Assembly: GCA_002803225.1 (NCBI GenBank)
Contig: NXFV01001266.1
Coordinates: 1-42,443 of the forward strand
Direction of reading: 5' to 3'
Source of the DNA: Gamarada debralockiae
Taxonomy: Eukaryota > Ascomycota > Leotiomycetes > Helotiales > Hyphodiscaceae
Length of the DNA: 42,443 bases
The position numbers and the translations under genes are program-made. The notes under the pieces are model-generated. The model was not told the origin of the DNA and searched no databases. It worked only from the letters and a program-made list of their open reading frames with translations. Positions 1 through 11,342 of the stretch are shown here, one piece after another; position 1 is the stretch's first letter; the number at the start of each line of letters is the position of its first letter.

Positions 1-1254
1 GTGTTTGTTGAGGTTGTGAGGTCCTATGGAAGTTGTGAAGGCTCGCTGTGTTCTTCCTCCCATCTGCTGGACTTGTGAGGAGCCTCGGACATTCATTTAG
101 GCACTCTCCTTGCTTTTCAGCCAGTGCTTCATGAAAGGAGCGCATGTTGACGATAGGTTTATGTTGAATTTTAAGAAGTTCGGTTTACATACTTCCAAGA
201 GGCACATGACGTAAATGCTAAGAGCAATTTTCTTTCTCAGCCTTGCTTGCATTTATCTCCGGATGTTCGTATCGGTGTTCTATTCTTCTCTGTTAGCAAT
301 TGGATTCCACGTCCCCAGGGCGAAGAGATTGATCGGTGTCAAACTGATCGATCTACCATGCATGGTGATCTTCTTGGAGGTCAGGATACCCCACCTAGCA
401 TAAGCACAATCACATGCGCATGATTCCCCACAACACCAGTACGAAGTACATTTATGGACCGGTACTATTGATTTGTTCTGGACTCCTTAAGTTGTGTTTG
501 TAATACCGTAAGCCAACACTCCAAATCCCAAAGCCAAGAGAAAAATTACTGATGCTTTGAAATTACGTTCTCATATGGTACGTACTTTTCCACCCATCCC
601 ACGGTATAATCCGAGGTACTTCCTACCCAAATACCAATGCTAAACCTTTTTGTAAGTACATTATACGCGTATGTACACCCTCCTAAATTTCCAGCAATGT
701 CGTGTGCGTACTGACATCACGCTGCAGTTTGTCAATAGGGTTCGGCGTACAGACCACGGTGGACAAGCCACTGCAAGCGTTCCCCGCATTCCCCACCCCC
801 ACCACAACAACAAAAAAGGCCCGAGATGGTGCGCTTTAGCCACGACTCTTCACGATCTTCGTAGTCATGCGTGTCTTTCATATTACTGTTCTTGACAACA
901 CCTTCAAAAGGGAGCCGCCTTTCGGCCCTTTTATTGTGAGTAAGATTGGCGCTCTTGGGAATAAGACGAGAATGTTGCGGGTAGAAGCTTCTTTTGAGGT
1001 TAGTTCCCAGAGGTTTGGTTTTGCGTAGGGGAGCCTTTAATTGGAACTTGTTTGATCCTTTGGGGTTTGGAAATATCCACAATCGCGTTTCATGATTTCA
1101 TAATTCCGTGATGTTTCCGTGGCTTTCGTATGTATCACCCGTTTGGGAGGCTGGGCCAAGAAGTCCCTGAAATTAGAGGCGGATCAGTCAACTATTCCTT
1201 TCCCTTCGTTTCACTTCTTCTGTCTCTTCAGCTCTTTTTGATCTTTCAGAAAAG
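1..1254. other. Intergenic region upstream of the amylase gene
   Basis: No reading frame here resembles a protein family, and short frames on both strands are interrupted. The last 80 bases before the amylase start are pyrimidine-rich (repeated TTTC/CTTC runs), as is usual just upstream of fungal start codons. I looked for paired CGG triplets of the AmyR type (CGG-N8-CGG). The nearest candidate, near 744, has spacing 11, so no regulator site is called. Confidence 0.5.
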
Positions 1255-3241
1255 ATGTTGCCTTTCAATCTCTTTCCAGCCGCAGGCTCAGTCCTTGCTT
1301 TTCTAGGCCAAGCGCAAGCAGCCACACCCGCAGACTGGCGTAGCCGTTCCATCTACCAAGTCTTCACAGACAGATTTGCAAGAACGGATCTTTCAACTAC
1401 GGCATCTTGCCCTTCTGGATATGGCGGATATTGTGGAGGAACATGGCAGGGGATTATCTCCATGCTGGACTACATCCAAGTGAGTCCCTTTGTCAAAACC
1501 TCAATGGGAACTCATTATTTATTCGAACACCCCGTGCTGAGGAACTTCAGGACATGGGCTTCACAGCCATCTGGGTATCTCCAGTCGTGGAACAAGTAGC
1601 TGACCCATCAAGAGGATACACTGGGTACGCTGCGCAAAACCTGTATTCGTTGAACTCTAACTTCGGGACGGTGGCCGACTTGAATGCTCTGGCAGCTGCG
1701 CTGCATAACAGGGATATGGTAAGTATTTACAGGCCCATATTCAGGTCAGGAATATTGCTGAAAATCTTGGAATAGTACCTCATGGTTGATGTTGCGCCAA
1801 ATCACATGGCGTCCGACAACACTGCCGAGACCATCGATTGGGGGCTTCTGAATCCGTTCAATGAGGAGAGCTACTTTCATTCTATTTGTTGGATTACTGA
1901 TTATAACAATCAGACGGAAGTTGAGATAGTAAGAGCACTTGGTTTTGCCTCATCCGGGACTCTCTTATGGAAGGGGTCATGTTTGCTAACTGCCTCACGT
2001 GAAAGTGCTGGTTGGGGGATGATGATTACCCGCTAACAGACCTTGACACGCAGTCAACAGCAGTGCGAAGCATGTACAGCACCTGGATCGAGTACATGGT
2101 TTCCACGTACTCCAGTAAGACTTACCACTCCCTATTTCCAATTCAAGACTGATACTCTTCTAGTTGACGGACTGAGGGTGGACTCGGCCAAGAATGTCGA
2201 GCAGACATTCTGGCCTGGTTTTAATACTGCTGCGGGAGTGTACTGTATGGGTGAAGTCGCGGATGGGAACGTGCCTTACGTTTGCCCGTATCAAAATTAC
2301 ATAGATGGTGTACTTCAGTATCCTTCGTACGTGGCACTTCCCGGTTTCGAAGGGGAGTGATCAGCTGATTTCTACTCAGGTATTACCAACTCACAGAATT
2401 CTTTTCCGACCCATCAGCAACGTCCGCAGATCTCATCGGCGAGATCAATGCTATGAATACTGATTGCAAAGACACAACTCTACTAGGGTCTTTCTCGGAA
2501 AACCATGATCAGCCAAGGTTTGCAAGTTACACTGATGATTTGACGGTGAGTTCGAACCACCATTGCTTCCAAAGCCATACGCGTGCTAATGAATCTCTTT
2601 CCAGCTTGCCAAGAACATCATCACATACACCATGCTCGCAGACGGCATTCCCATCAGTATGTTTCCCAGCCTTCTTGCTTGATGATCTCAATCCTCTGAT
2701 ACCATTCAGTCTACCAAGGCCAAGAGCAGCACTTCTCCGGCCTCGCCGACCCCTACGACCGCGAAGCCGTTTGGCTCTCCGGCTACAACACTTCCGCCCC
2801 CCTCTACGAGCACGTCCGGTCCCTAAATGCCATCCGTTCTCTCGCACTTTACAAATCCTCCGATTACCTAACGTGGCACACCCAAGTTGTGTATTCCGAC
2901 GACCACAACATCGCTTTCCGAAAAGGCGATTCAAGCTACATGATTCTGATGGTAGTGAATAACCTTGGCGAGTCGGCAGAGAATTATAGCGTAGATATGG
3001 CAAATGTGGGATTTCCTGCGGGATTGACGGTCGTGGATGTTTTGAGTTGTAGGGAGGTCGTGGTCGATTCGAGTGGCGGTTTGGAGGCGCAGTTTGTGGA
3101 GGGGTTACCGATGGTGAGTGTAGTTGCTGTTTCTTTCAAATTTCTCTGCTTGAGTTTTCGAGTTGTAAAGACTTGCTGACCTCATTTCAGGTTTACTATC
3201 CATATTTTTTACTTCCAGGCACTGGTTGGTGCGGATACTAG
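1255..3241 (+). CDS. Secreted GH13 alpha-amylase (Taka-amylase type)
   Basis: This is an extracellular endo-acting alpha-amylase that cleaves alpha-1,4 bonds in starch. Nine exons join in frame: 1255-1479, 1551-1718, 1776-1928, 2006-2114, 2164-2326, 2380-2545, 2605-2656, 2710-3113 and 3191-3241. They give 496 residues, close to the 499 of Aspergillus oryzae Taka-amylase. A signal peptide ends near residue 22 (AQA/ATPADW). The GH13 motifs are in order: VDVAPNH, DGLRVD with nucleophile Asp225, GEVADG with general acid Glu249, and FSENHD with Asp316, all within about two residues of the Taka positions. There is no starch-binding domain, since the protein stops after the C-terminal beta domain. 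Intron 5 uses the donor at 2327 (GTACGT), which keeps the reading PS-YYQL. The gene looks intact. Exon ends are by-eye calls, but all phases agree. Confidence 0.93.
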
Positions 3242-3574
3242 GTGTTGTAGCGACTAGCACGGCCCCTTTTTCTTCACCCTTTCGCTTCTCTGTCCTTATT
3301 AATCTCATTTAGCATTCTACATGCATTCATCCGGATTCTCCGTACATATTCCATATCAAAAATACTTACCCCGCCATCCCCTCTAACCCATCAGATGTCA
3401 CTGAGACTGTCACGTGATGATACTCATAGCCGTAAGTGGGGTAAATCTCAAAAGCCGATCACCGGGGCAGCATTCTCACGACATGACTCTCTAGCCCTTC
3501 GTCTTTGTCAACTCCCCTACTTATCTTGTCAGCCAGTTCACTTCAACACATGTATAATACGTAGCTTGAGAACT
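3242..3574. other. Intergenic region between amylase and TupA-like gene
   Basis: This 333-base spacer must hold the amylase 3' end and the promoter of the next gene. A palindromic TCACGTGA lies at 3410-3417. No other coding or RNA signal was seen. Confidence 0.5.
3410..3417. promoter_or_regulatory. TCACGTGA palindrome upstream of the TupA-like gene
   Basis: An exact TCACGTGA octamer lies 158 bases before the start codon at 3575. CACGTG cores are bound by basic helix-loop-helix factors such as Cbf1. The same octamer precedes the GNAT gene and the SYLF gene in this window. Function is inferred from motif and position only. Confidence 0.4.
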
Positions 3575-4573
3575 ATGGATGTGCCGAAGACGTCTATCAC
3601 ATCACATGGTACAGTTGATTCTGAGCCAAGTGAAACGTATGGCTCTGGGCCGGTGATTTTACGAATAGGGTAGGTACTCCCGCAAATACCCGATCGCCAA
3701 TCTGTACTACTTGATGGTAGAAATGGCGGTGCAGGAGCAACAGGTCTCTTTCGGGCGTTGGCCGAAGACTACCTCTCTACCCATCCTGAGCCTCACGGAT
3801 CTATCACGTGGGTCTGCAATCATTCCCGCAACACTCAACTCGCCTTGCTGCATAACTATATCGACATAGCACTCACTTACGAGCGCGCAACTGAATTGAT
3901 CGCTGAATCAGAAGGTTGGTCCAAGACCTTCGGATGTGTCTTCCATGATCACTTCGTACTTGCGGGTCCGGCATCAGATCCTGGGGGTTTGATGGGTTGT
4001 GAATCGTTAGGAGAGGCGCTGAAAAGAATTGCGGAATTGGGGGAAAGGGGGAATGAGGGTATTCTTTGGCACGCGAGGAATGATGATAGTGCAACGATGT
4101 GGAAAGAAAGGAGTTTATGGAATATTATTGGAGTGGGGTTGACACCATGGAAAGATATGAAAGCCTGTGAGAGCTGGTATCAAATGAGTGTTTGCACGCC
4201 TGCAGAGGCTATTCAGAAGACTGATAAAGCCGGTGCGTATTTGCTTACCGATCGAGCGACGTTGTTGAGGCAGACGGCATTGAAGACTATCTCAAGAACC
4301 ACAGTGTTCTTCGAGCCTAGAGCCGAGGATGATGTGTTGATGAATAGCTGCTACGCACTATTCTCGCCGGACAAGAGGTGGGAGGCAAACGAGCATCTGA
4401 ACGATTTCTTGGAGTATGCAGTTAGTGAGAGAGGACAGGAAGTCATTGAGAAATTTGGTGTGAAGGAAGTGGGCGAGCCACTTTTTGCGGGAGTGAGAGA
4501 AGGATTCGCCAAGGGGGGGTTGAGGGGAGGTGGGCCGAGGGAAGGGAGATGGGTTATCGATTGCGGGCTTTGA
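3575..4573 (+). CDS. TupA-like periplasmic-binding-protein-fold protein (tungstate-binding-like)
   Basis: Two exons (3575-3669 and 3721-4573) with a 51-base intron give 315 residues. The joined protein runs LRIGNGGAGATGLFRALAE and continues through a segment with NHSRNTQLALL, TYERATELIA and FGCVFHDHFVLAGP. These resemble the PBP type II proteins annotated in fungi as extracellular tungstate-binding proteins, related to bacterial TupA. The start at 3575 is preferred because a longer in-frame extension upstream, from 3395, is not family-like and runs through the promoter. No signal peptide or membrane segment is visible, so a cytosolic binding protein is likely in spite of the family name. The ligand is unproven. 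The glycine-rich C-terminus (GGLRGGGPREG) is low-complexity. Confidence 0.75.
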
Positions 4574-5719
4574 GTGTTGTCTTTAAAGCGAAGCAGAGTT
4601 GAAAAGGCGCTGAATGCACTCTTGATAAGCTCAAATGATGCACACCTGGTCTTGAATTTCAGCTAGGCAGACAATTTATTGCTTTCATCATACCGTACCT
4701 ATTACAATAAGTGATGACAAGCTTTTAGTCCGTTCTAGCTATCAAAAAAAAAATTTATTTTTAAAAATTATATATATATTTATTTACTTCGCCGTAAGTA
4801 GACTTGGCATTCTCTCCTCTAAGACATCGAATATGAGTGAGCGAACAAGGGTCTTGTATCTGGGAGAACATTTATGCAACTTTACATTAGTTCAAACCGA
4901 TATTCTTCAATCAACAAGGCACAGTACACATTTTGCGAAAGTGATATTCAAGTACTTGAAATCAAGCCGCTCTGATTGGCAGTGGCCAGCAAGGGGCCGC
5001 TGCAGCGCCTTCTGCAACTTCCCGGGTCACACAACGCGCTGGCAACAATTTTCTCTCGATAACTATCAAGATTTTCTGGATAGCTACAGAACTGTTCTGA
5101 TCAACTTTCTTTGAGAACAGGTGAGTGGCAAACCTGTTTTACTAAAATAATCTGCGATTGTTGCCGTTCAGCCTTACCCTGCCTGGGCTTTTGCACAGGC
5201 CACCACCTTTCAAGTCGAGCACCAACCAAGCTTTCAAAGCTTGAAAGAATTCTCTAAAGCCAGATGTCGTATTTGATTCTTATTGTGATCTCACCTGGTC
5301 TCTGAGTGTATCCTTGCAGACTGTACTTTGCAAGACTCGACTGGTTCTGGTGCCTCGAATGTCGAAGGCTCAGCGCATGTTAAACTGCGATATAAATCTC
5401 TCTCGCCTATGGTCTTGCATTTTTGGTTTAATACAGACGTCCGAGTGCCCATCCGAGCGGTCGAACTCCCGATGATTGTTCGCGATGGTATGCTTCCCTG
5501 CTGGTCGGCTTTACAAATTGTTGACGTACATGCAAAAACAAACGCAGAGAAAATTACGAATTCGCTAATAGTATGAACTCACCTGGCAGCTGGGCGATAA
5601 TTCAGAGATAGCTGAATGACTGTGCCACAGATAATGTTGAGTGTAGAAGGCTGTTGGGGCAGAGTGGCTACCGACGCATCACATTGATGTGGCTCTCTCT
5701 CCGAAGGCAGACATCCGTT
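4574..5719. other. Intergenic region with an AT-rich tract
   Basis: No convincing gene. An AT tract at about 4746-4789 (a run of A, then alternating TA) could form part of the 3' region of the upstream gene or be an unstable low-complexity site. The frame at 5328-5576 shows no family resemblance. It may be decayed sequence ahead of the HET remnant, but that cannot be shown. Confidence 0.4.
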
Positions 5720-6775
5720 TTTGTTCCTCTCTGCCGAACCTGAAGCTAGACGCACCTTATCCCTGGCCCAAACCAAGCCAAAGTATCTGACATTAAGTCC
5801 CTGTTGGGTAACTCATCAGCCAGCCAGACGTGTGCAAGTAAATATGCGGCCATGGCTGTCAGCACTTCCTCCCTCTCAAGACCTACCAAATAGTTTTGCA
5901 GAAGCCATCATTATCACCCGGCGACTTGGGTTCCAGTATCTCTGGATCGATGCCCTGTGCGTCATCCAAGGTTTTCCGCAAGACTGGCAGTACCAAGCTA
6001 CACTCATGGAAGTTTCAAGGACTGTACCTGCACCCTTACAACACCGGGAGCAGCTGATGGTGAAGGTGGCTGCTTCTTTTCCAGAGATGCACGTCTTTTT
6101 CAACCGTTCAACATTAGACTAGCGTTTCCAGCATCGACATCAAGAAGTAGACAAATGAAGATATACTTGCGAGAACTCAGGCCAAGGGATCGTCCAGAAA
6201 GCAAAGTTGTTTAGCAAGGGATCGGTGCTACAGGAACGACTGTTGTCACGCCGCTCTCTATATTTTGGGAAGAATCAGCTGTACTGGGAATGTCTGAAAA
6301 AGATTCGTCGGAGACGTTTTCTGGAGGAATGCTCAAAATCTTTGATGACCCAAAAATAAGGGAGTTACGGAGTTTATTTTCCTGCCAGGGAAACGAGAGA
6401 CCTATAAATGTGCGAAAAAGTTTGAAGTTTGGGGAGATCTAGTAGGATTGTATACTAGGTGTGATTTGACCAATCCTAATGACAAGCTCATTGTCAGGGT
6501 GTCGGATGGGGAGAAAAGTCTGTAGAATAGAATCTAAGGTAGGAGGAGACTAAATACATGGGAAATGAGGTGTGGAGCCAAAAAGAGGTGCCTGAGGCAG
6601 TAGTTCATCTGACACAGGAATTGCAGTGGCTGCTCAGTACGAATTAAGAGAATATTTGTGTAGAATGTGGAAGAAACTCTTGCCGTACGAGCTACTTTTG
6701 GAAACCCCGAAACTGACTAGAGAAAAGCCTAGAGAGGAGAAACCCCCGGGAAATACTCCATTTTGGTCGTCGCTG
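5720..6775 (+). pseudogene. HET-domain (heterokaryon incompatibility) gene remnant
   Basis: The frame at 5760-6030 reads YLTLSPCW, LPNSFAEAIIITRRLGF and YLWIDALCVIQGFPQDW, the classic HET-domain order (YxxLSHCWG ... LPxTFxDAI ... YLWIDSLCIIQ). It then shifts frame: the expected DGxGGCFxxRD motif appears as ADGEGGCFFSRDA in another frame near 6055-6090. Further HET-family segments follow in changing frames: LYFGKNQLYWEC (about 6250-6290), a piece ending in LYTRCDLTNPNDKL (about 6440-6490) and MWKKLLPYELL (about 6668-6700). The His of SHCWG is Pro here. HET proteins trigger cell death after fusion of unlike hyphae. With several frameshifts and stops this copy cannot make a full protein. Confidence 0.75.
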
Positions 6776-7078
6776 TAACGTGCCCCTTATGGCTGTAGGC
6801 ATCCGTTGAAGGCTTCATAACTTATGATAACTGTATACGTCGTCTCAAAACAGCCCTTAAGTAGATATCGTCGCAATCAGCGTGGCAAGCAACGGACGCC
6901 CGAGGGACTGGATAAATTGAAATTGCGTCTCTGCGAATTTCTGGTCGACTTGCCCTAGTAACGTCGACCTGTGGAGAAGGCGATAAGTCGTACAACACAG
7001 CAATAGTTATAAGTCTGAAGACCAAAAAGTCGCCAGTGTTCTAACTGGACAGTTGGGCCTACCTCCGATACGATTGCT

Positions 7079-7757
7079 TATTGCATGGTCGAAGCCACCC
7101 CTGAAGAATGCAGTCTACACTTCAGCCTTTCGATAATGTTGATTGTAGCAAATTTCGTCGAGATGACCGTTATCTTCTTGGTCCTTCTAACTCACAAGAC
7201 ACCGATTATGGTCACACTAGGTGATGCGATTGCCACGTTTCTAGAGAAGTGAGATCCCCATGACTATTTCCATTCTCGGAGAAAGGATTTCGGCTCGATC
7301 TTTTGGGACTCGATGAACAATGCGGACTCACCCTAAAGAGCTTTTCTGTTTGCCAATCACGGCTATGGAATCAATGGAGAGCGCCCAGCATATATTCAGT
7401 CAATAATTCTTCAAAAGAAGGCGAGAGGGAATTTTCAGCGCCTAGGAATATTTACCACTGGGGGTCCCACAGTCGAAAAGTTCTTTGAGGACATACGTAA
7501 ACGCCAAATGGTGCTAGTGTGAATCGAAATAGTCCTAAGACAGCGGATTGGGGGAGCACTACCGAAGTTGTAATTATACATATCTGTGAAGTTGGGCAAA
7601 TTCTGTCAATATCAGCTTTTGTCTGTGATGGTGTTGGGTCCACAGACCTTTTCAATCACAGCGAGGCACCTCTTTATCGTTGCTCAGATGACAACTTCCG
7701 GGTCGGCTTCCTATACTTCACCATCTCTGGATTGCTCGCTGCAATCTTATGTAACTG
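7079..7757 (+). pseudogene. DUF6536 membrane-protein remnant
   Basis: The frame from 7079 reads a segment with EECSLHFSLSIMLIVANFVEM followed by TPIMVTLGDAIATFLE, the hallmark of fungal multi-pass DUF6536 proteins (xLVTLGDAIxSFLExPDPxT). It meets a TGA straight afterwards, then resumes with DPHDYF. A later piece in another frame near 7690-7755 (RVGFLYFTISGLLAAIL) matches the family's C-terminal FSFLYFTxNGLxTxM segment. The N-terminal third, expected upstream of 7079, was not found. Function of the family is unknown, and this copy is broken by stops and frame changes. Confidence 0.65.
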
Positions 7758-7861
7758 AATCATCATATCATTATACATCCGCTTTCATCACACCTCACCA
7801 GCAAACAGCCTCTCATTTCAAACCCTCTTACTATGAAGAACATCACTCACCTTCCTAACCG

Positions 7862-8877
7862 TCAACGGCGAACGTTTCGCAACCTCCCTGTCTCCCACCA
7901 ACTCTGGAATCGGTTCAATGACAGTTTCAAATTTGCCGAGAAGAAAAATGGAATCGAGTACCGTTCCTGCCCCGAGAAATTTGTACTTGCGCCGAGTGGA
8001 GACGTAGAGCCGTTTGTCAATGCTTGAAGTCGGTCGACGATGTTCACGATGAAGGAATCTGGTCGAGGAGGTGCAGAGATCCAATTTACATTGCGGTTTA
8101 GGACTTCTAGGGCGCGGCAGCACCGGGGTTAAGATGTGAAGGCTGTGGATTGTCACAAGAGCAAGGAGAATGGGAGATATTTGGAAAGGAGTGTGGAGAA
8201 AGAGAGAGAGAGTACATTCATCGTCGGTATGGGCATCAAGACCTTAGCAAGGGTGGTTCCAGGTGGTGAGCGATGGGTGAGAGCAGCCTGGATGGGTGAA
8301 GTATTTCTGGAAATAATCTACTGGGAGTTCTACCGAGAGGGCGACAGATCGAGCCATGATGGGACATAAGTCTAGTAGCAGGCGATAGTATATTGAAAAG
8401 TGTTCTTCAAATCTGGGAAGTTGGCGGCGCCATGGGTTGCACCCTCGCCGTGTGATATCGATCCATGTATCATTTGGGTCATCGTTCGAGTTGGGGTCGT
8501 GTCCGAAAACAAAAGCTCCATTCGCATCTGTCGAAATAATACAAGCGCTATGTTCACGAACCGCGAAAAGAGACTCATTACGACTTCCCTTCCCCTCTGC
8601 ATTCGGCTTCCCACTCCTGATTCCCGTGTAAAGGCGGTACCCCCTGAAATGCCGGGTAAACCTCCATCTTCTCAACCGGTAGGTCAAAGAACCTTTTATT
8701 CCCCCACTCAAAGGCCTCACCTACCAACTCATTTTGGATTACATAATTCTCGATGTAGAAGAACCCTACTCGCATGTAAGTGTCGCGAAGAGCGGCTGCA
8801 ATCTTGCGTTCAGCGACGTCGGAGCAGAACATGCCACTCACAACGAGTGCTGGAACTGTGTCAAAATTTCTGACCAT
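7862..8877 (-). pseudogene. 2-oxoglutarate/Fe(II) dioxygenase remnant (isopenicillin N synthase-like)
   Basis: Reading down from the ATG at 8877, the N-terminal DIOX_N domain is clear: AALRDTYMRVGFFYIENYVI and WGNKRFFDLPVEKM. The frame then changes near 8660-8690 (FRGYRLYTGIRSG lies in another frame). It continues with GHDPNSNDDPNDTW, YYRLLLDLCPIMARSVALSV and DYFQKYFTHPGC to a TAA at about 8243. Beyond the stop the iron ligands appear in AHTDDECTLSL, then a second frame change, then ALEVLNRNVNWISAPPRPD and NIVDRLQALTNGS with ERYSIPFFFSAN at the C-terminus. So every block of the family is present in order, but in three frames. The breaks are too close together for normal introns. A sequencing problem is possible but would need several errors. 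Confidence 0.65.
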
Positions 8878-10650
8878 GGTGTTGGAGATTCCTCAGTTGC
8901 TCCGAAAGCCCTTTTCTCGCCGTTCTCGTCGGGAAGCCAATCCGCGTAACCCCATGATTGGACGGATGAGAGGGACTTTCCAAACGAGGCTGGGAGCTAA
9001 GTGGTTGCGGTGCAATTAGAGTTTGGGCGTTGGACGGCCGATATTTGGTGTGGATTTGCAAACTCACCCAAGTTGGTGAAAACTCCTTGAAAGAAATCCG
9101 ACTTCTGAGGTGTTTGGAGAGGGAGCACCACAAGTATGTCCTTCGGGGTCAGTTTCCCCCAAATTCAGATCTTATCCTTATTAGGATCTGCTTTCCCTTT
9201 TAGTTGAATCCGTATGATTGGCAGTCATATCTGAAGGGTGCAGTACGAAATATGATGGGAAAGAGGTCAAAGGTGGGGGAATCTCGTCTGTGCCGTCAGC
9301 ATTTCTCGGCCAATATTAATGCAGGCTCCACGGGCAACCACGGAGGCTAATGTTAAACAGGGAATCATTGCATTGGTTCTGCACGGAACTATGAGTTATT
9401 AAGAGTTCTTACTGTCATAGAGAAGTCTACCTTTATGCAAGTATCTTGCGACGGCCAGCTTGTTGGTGCTTGCCCCGTTTTGGGGCACTGCATTGTCACA
9501 GAACAATTTGAAGGCTTGGGACTGCTTCATCTTCCTATTTGGCTACACTTCCATATATGAATCTTTGTATGTTTCCCAACTGACTGGCGTGATGGCTAAG
9601 AGATGGGGATAAATGATTTAGCAAGTTTGGAAGTTTTGAATAAATGGAACTAGTTGTTTGAGTTTCAGCCTATAATAGAATGACGAATAAAAGTAGTCAA
9701 ATAGCATATCACCCCAGGGATTAGTCAGGGGCGGGGCTGCTGTTCGGCTGCGGCCGCGGAGTAATTGGATAGCCCATGGAGTTTTGGAACATCTCCATGG
9801 GAAGCTTTAACCATGAGAACGATGTGCACAGCTTTATTATTCAAAGCTCAAATCTAGAGGCAAAGCCATGCCAAGATAGGTTCCGAATCTTGACTTCCAT
9901 CGCTCCCATTACGACGCTGCTTGCGCGTTTGCCTTAAACCTGAGCAGCTGCCCAATGTCTCTGGCCGAATAGCTGGAAATACTGTACTCCAAAACTAATT
10001 AAAATAACAGGTACCTAGTCAACTAAAGCCAGGAGAGATCCGAGGACCGAGGACCGAGTAAGACCGACATCTTGACGGCCCCTTGGGCTTTCCAGGGCCT
10101 CGGACTCGGGCTCAAGACTCGCGATTTTTTGCTACGCTTCAAAGGAATACGATGTGCATAGGTGTGACACAATGTGGCATAAGCAAGCTTTTTTGGGGTT
10201 GCATTTGAGCTGTCATCTCTGCACCGGACCTGTCCCCTTCGGGCACCTGCCAGATCACGAAAAGTGCGGCTGCGGCACAGCCTGTTTTGCTAACCCATAT
10301 CAGCAATTTCAGGCTATGACCGCCATGGTTTTGCTGATGGTTGCCCAGCAGATAGGCTTGGCATGATTATAAACTTCTCTGTAAAACAGGAAGAATCGAT
10401 TTATCGAACGCAAAGTGCGATGTTTGCTGGGCGGACAAATGGCGTGCTTCATTTCACAGAGAGGGAAACTCGGAACCTAAAATCCGCCCGCGAGGAAATC
10501 CCTGCGATGATCTCACGTGATGGCACGATGAGTGATCAAAAACGAAACACCTTCACCGCTTGGTTGTTTCTCTCGATTACAAGTACCTGGTTACACGAAC
10601 ATGCGCCCAAGGCAGCCTACGAAAGCTTTATTAGATGAACGATATTGAAG
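8878..10650. other. Intergenic region, no gene recognised
   Basis: A long stretch with only short, unrelated frames. It holds the 5' side of the dioxygenase remnant and the promoter of the GNAT gene, including TCACGTGA at 10513-10520. I see no RNA gene and no transposon ends. Confidence 0.45.
10513..10520. promoter_or_regulatory. TCACGTGA palindrome upstream of the GNAT gene
   Basis: Exact octamer 131 bases before the start codon at 10651. It has the same sequence and a similar distance as the site before the TupA-like gene. A bHLH (Cbf1-like) site is a reasonable guess. Confidence 0.4.
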
Positions 10651-11342
10651 ATGGCGGCTCACGATCGATATACCTTGTCGCTAATCACCCCTGACGATTA
10701 TCCCACTCTGGCAAACATCTCTATCTTGGCTATTATGCGCAATCCGTTACATTACATGACCTATCCTCCGGACGTATCGCACGAAGAAATCGTTCAATAC
10801 ACATTAGATGCGAAAATCAAGTTTGCTGGAGAGGGGAAGGAAGTGCAGACGATCAAGGTTGTCGATAACCAAGCGCCTGATAAACAGGTAGTAGGTTTTG
10901 CAACTTGGTTTCTCGGGCCTAAGCCGAAGAATCGCGAACCTCAGAGGCCAGATGGAGCAAATTTCAAGTTTGTAGAAGATTTCAAGAGGAAGGTCAAACC
11001 AATTTCGAAGAAAATTTACGATGACGAGAAAGATATTGGTGAGTTCTCTCGGATCAGACTGGAAAAAGGTTGAAGCTCACAAACTTTGATTGATAAGAGC
11101 TACATCTGATACGAGTGCTCCCTTCTTATCAAGGGAAGGGGATAGGAGGAATGCTTTTGCAATGGGGCCTGCAAAAGGCTGCCCAAAAGGGGAAGAGGGT
11201 CATCGTATCCTCGAGTCCGGAAGGACGAGACCTCTGCTTGAGAAATGGCTTTGAAGTCGAAGGGGAAGTTAGGATGAACTTGGAAGAATACGGTGGAGTT
11301 GGGTTGTACATACAGAGTATTATGGTCTGGGATGGGGATTAG
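10651..11342 (+). CDS. GNAT-family N-acetyltransferase
   Basis: Two exons (10651-11038 and 11098-11342) with a 59-base intron encode 210 residues. The start is the ATG at 10651 (MAAHDRYTL). Motif A of the GNAT fold spans the exon joint: IRVLPSYQGKGIGGMLLQWG, where QGKGIG is the acetyl-CoA pyrophosphate loop. A late ESSPEGRDL-like strand (here SSSPEGRDLCLRNGFEVEG) follows, as in fungal small-molecule acetyltransferases. The substrate cannot be read from the sequence. The middle (residues about 85-130) is rich in charged residues and likely forms the substrate lid. There are no transmembrane segments, so a cytosolic enzyme is expected. Confidence 0.8.

Noticed and set aside
742..760. Possible AmyR site upstream of the amylase
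   Set aside because: The two CGG triplets are 11 bases apart; the known site needs 8.
2527..3003. Arg-rich minus-strand frame of 158 codons
   Set aside because: Antisense of the amylase exons 6-8.
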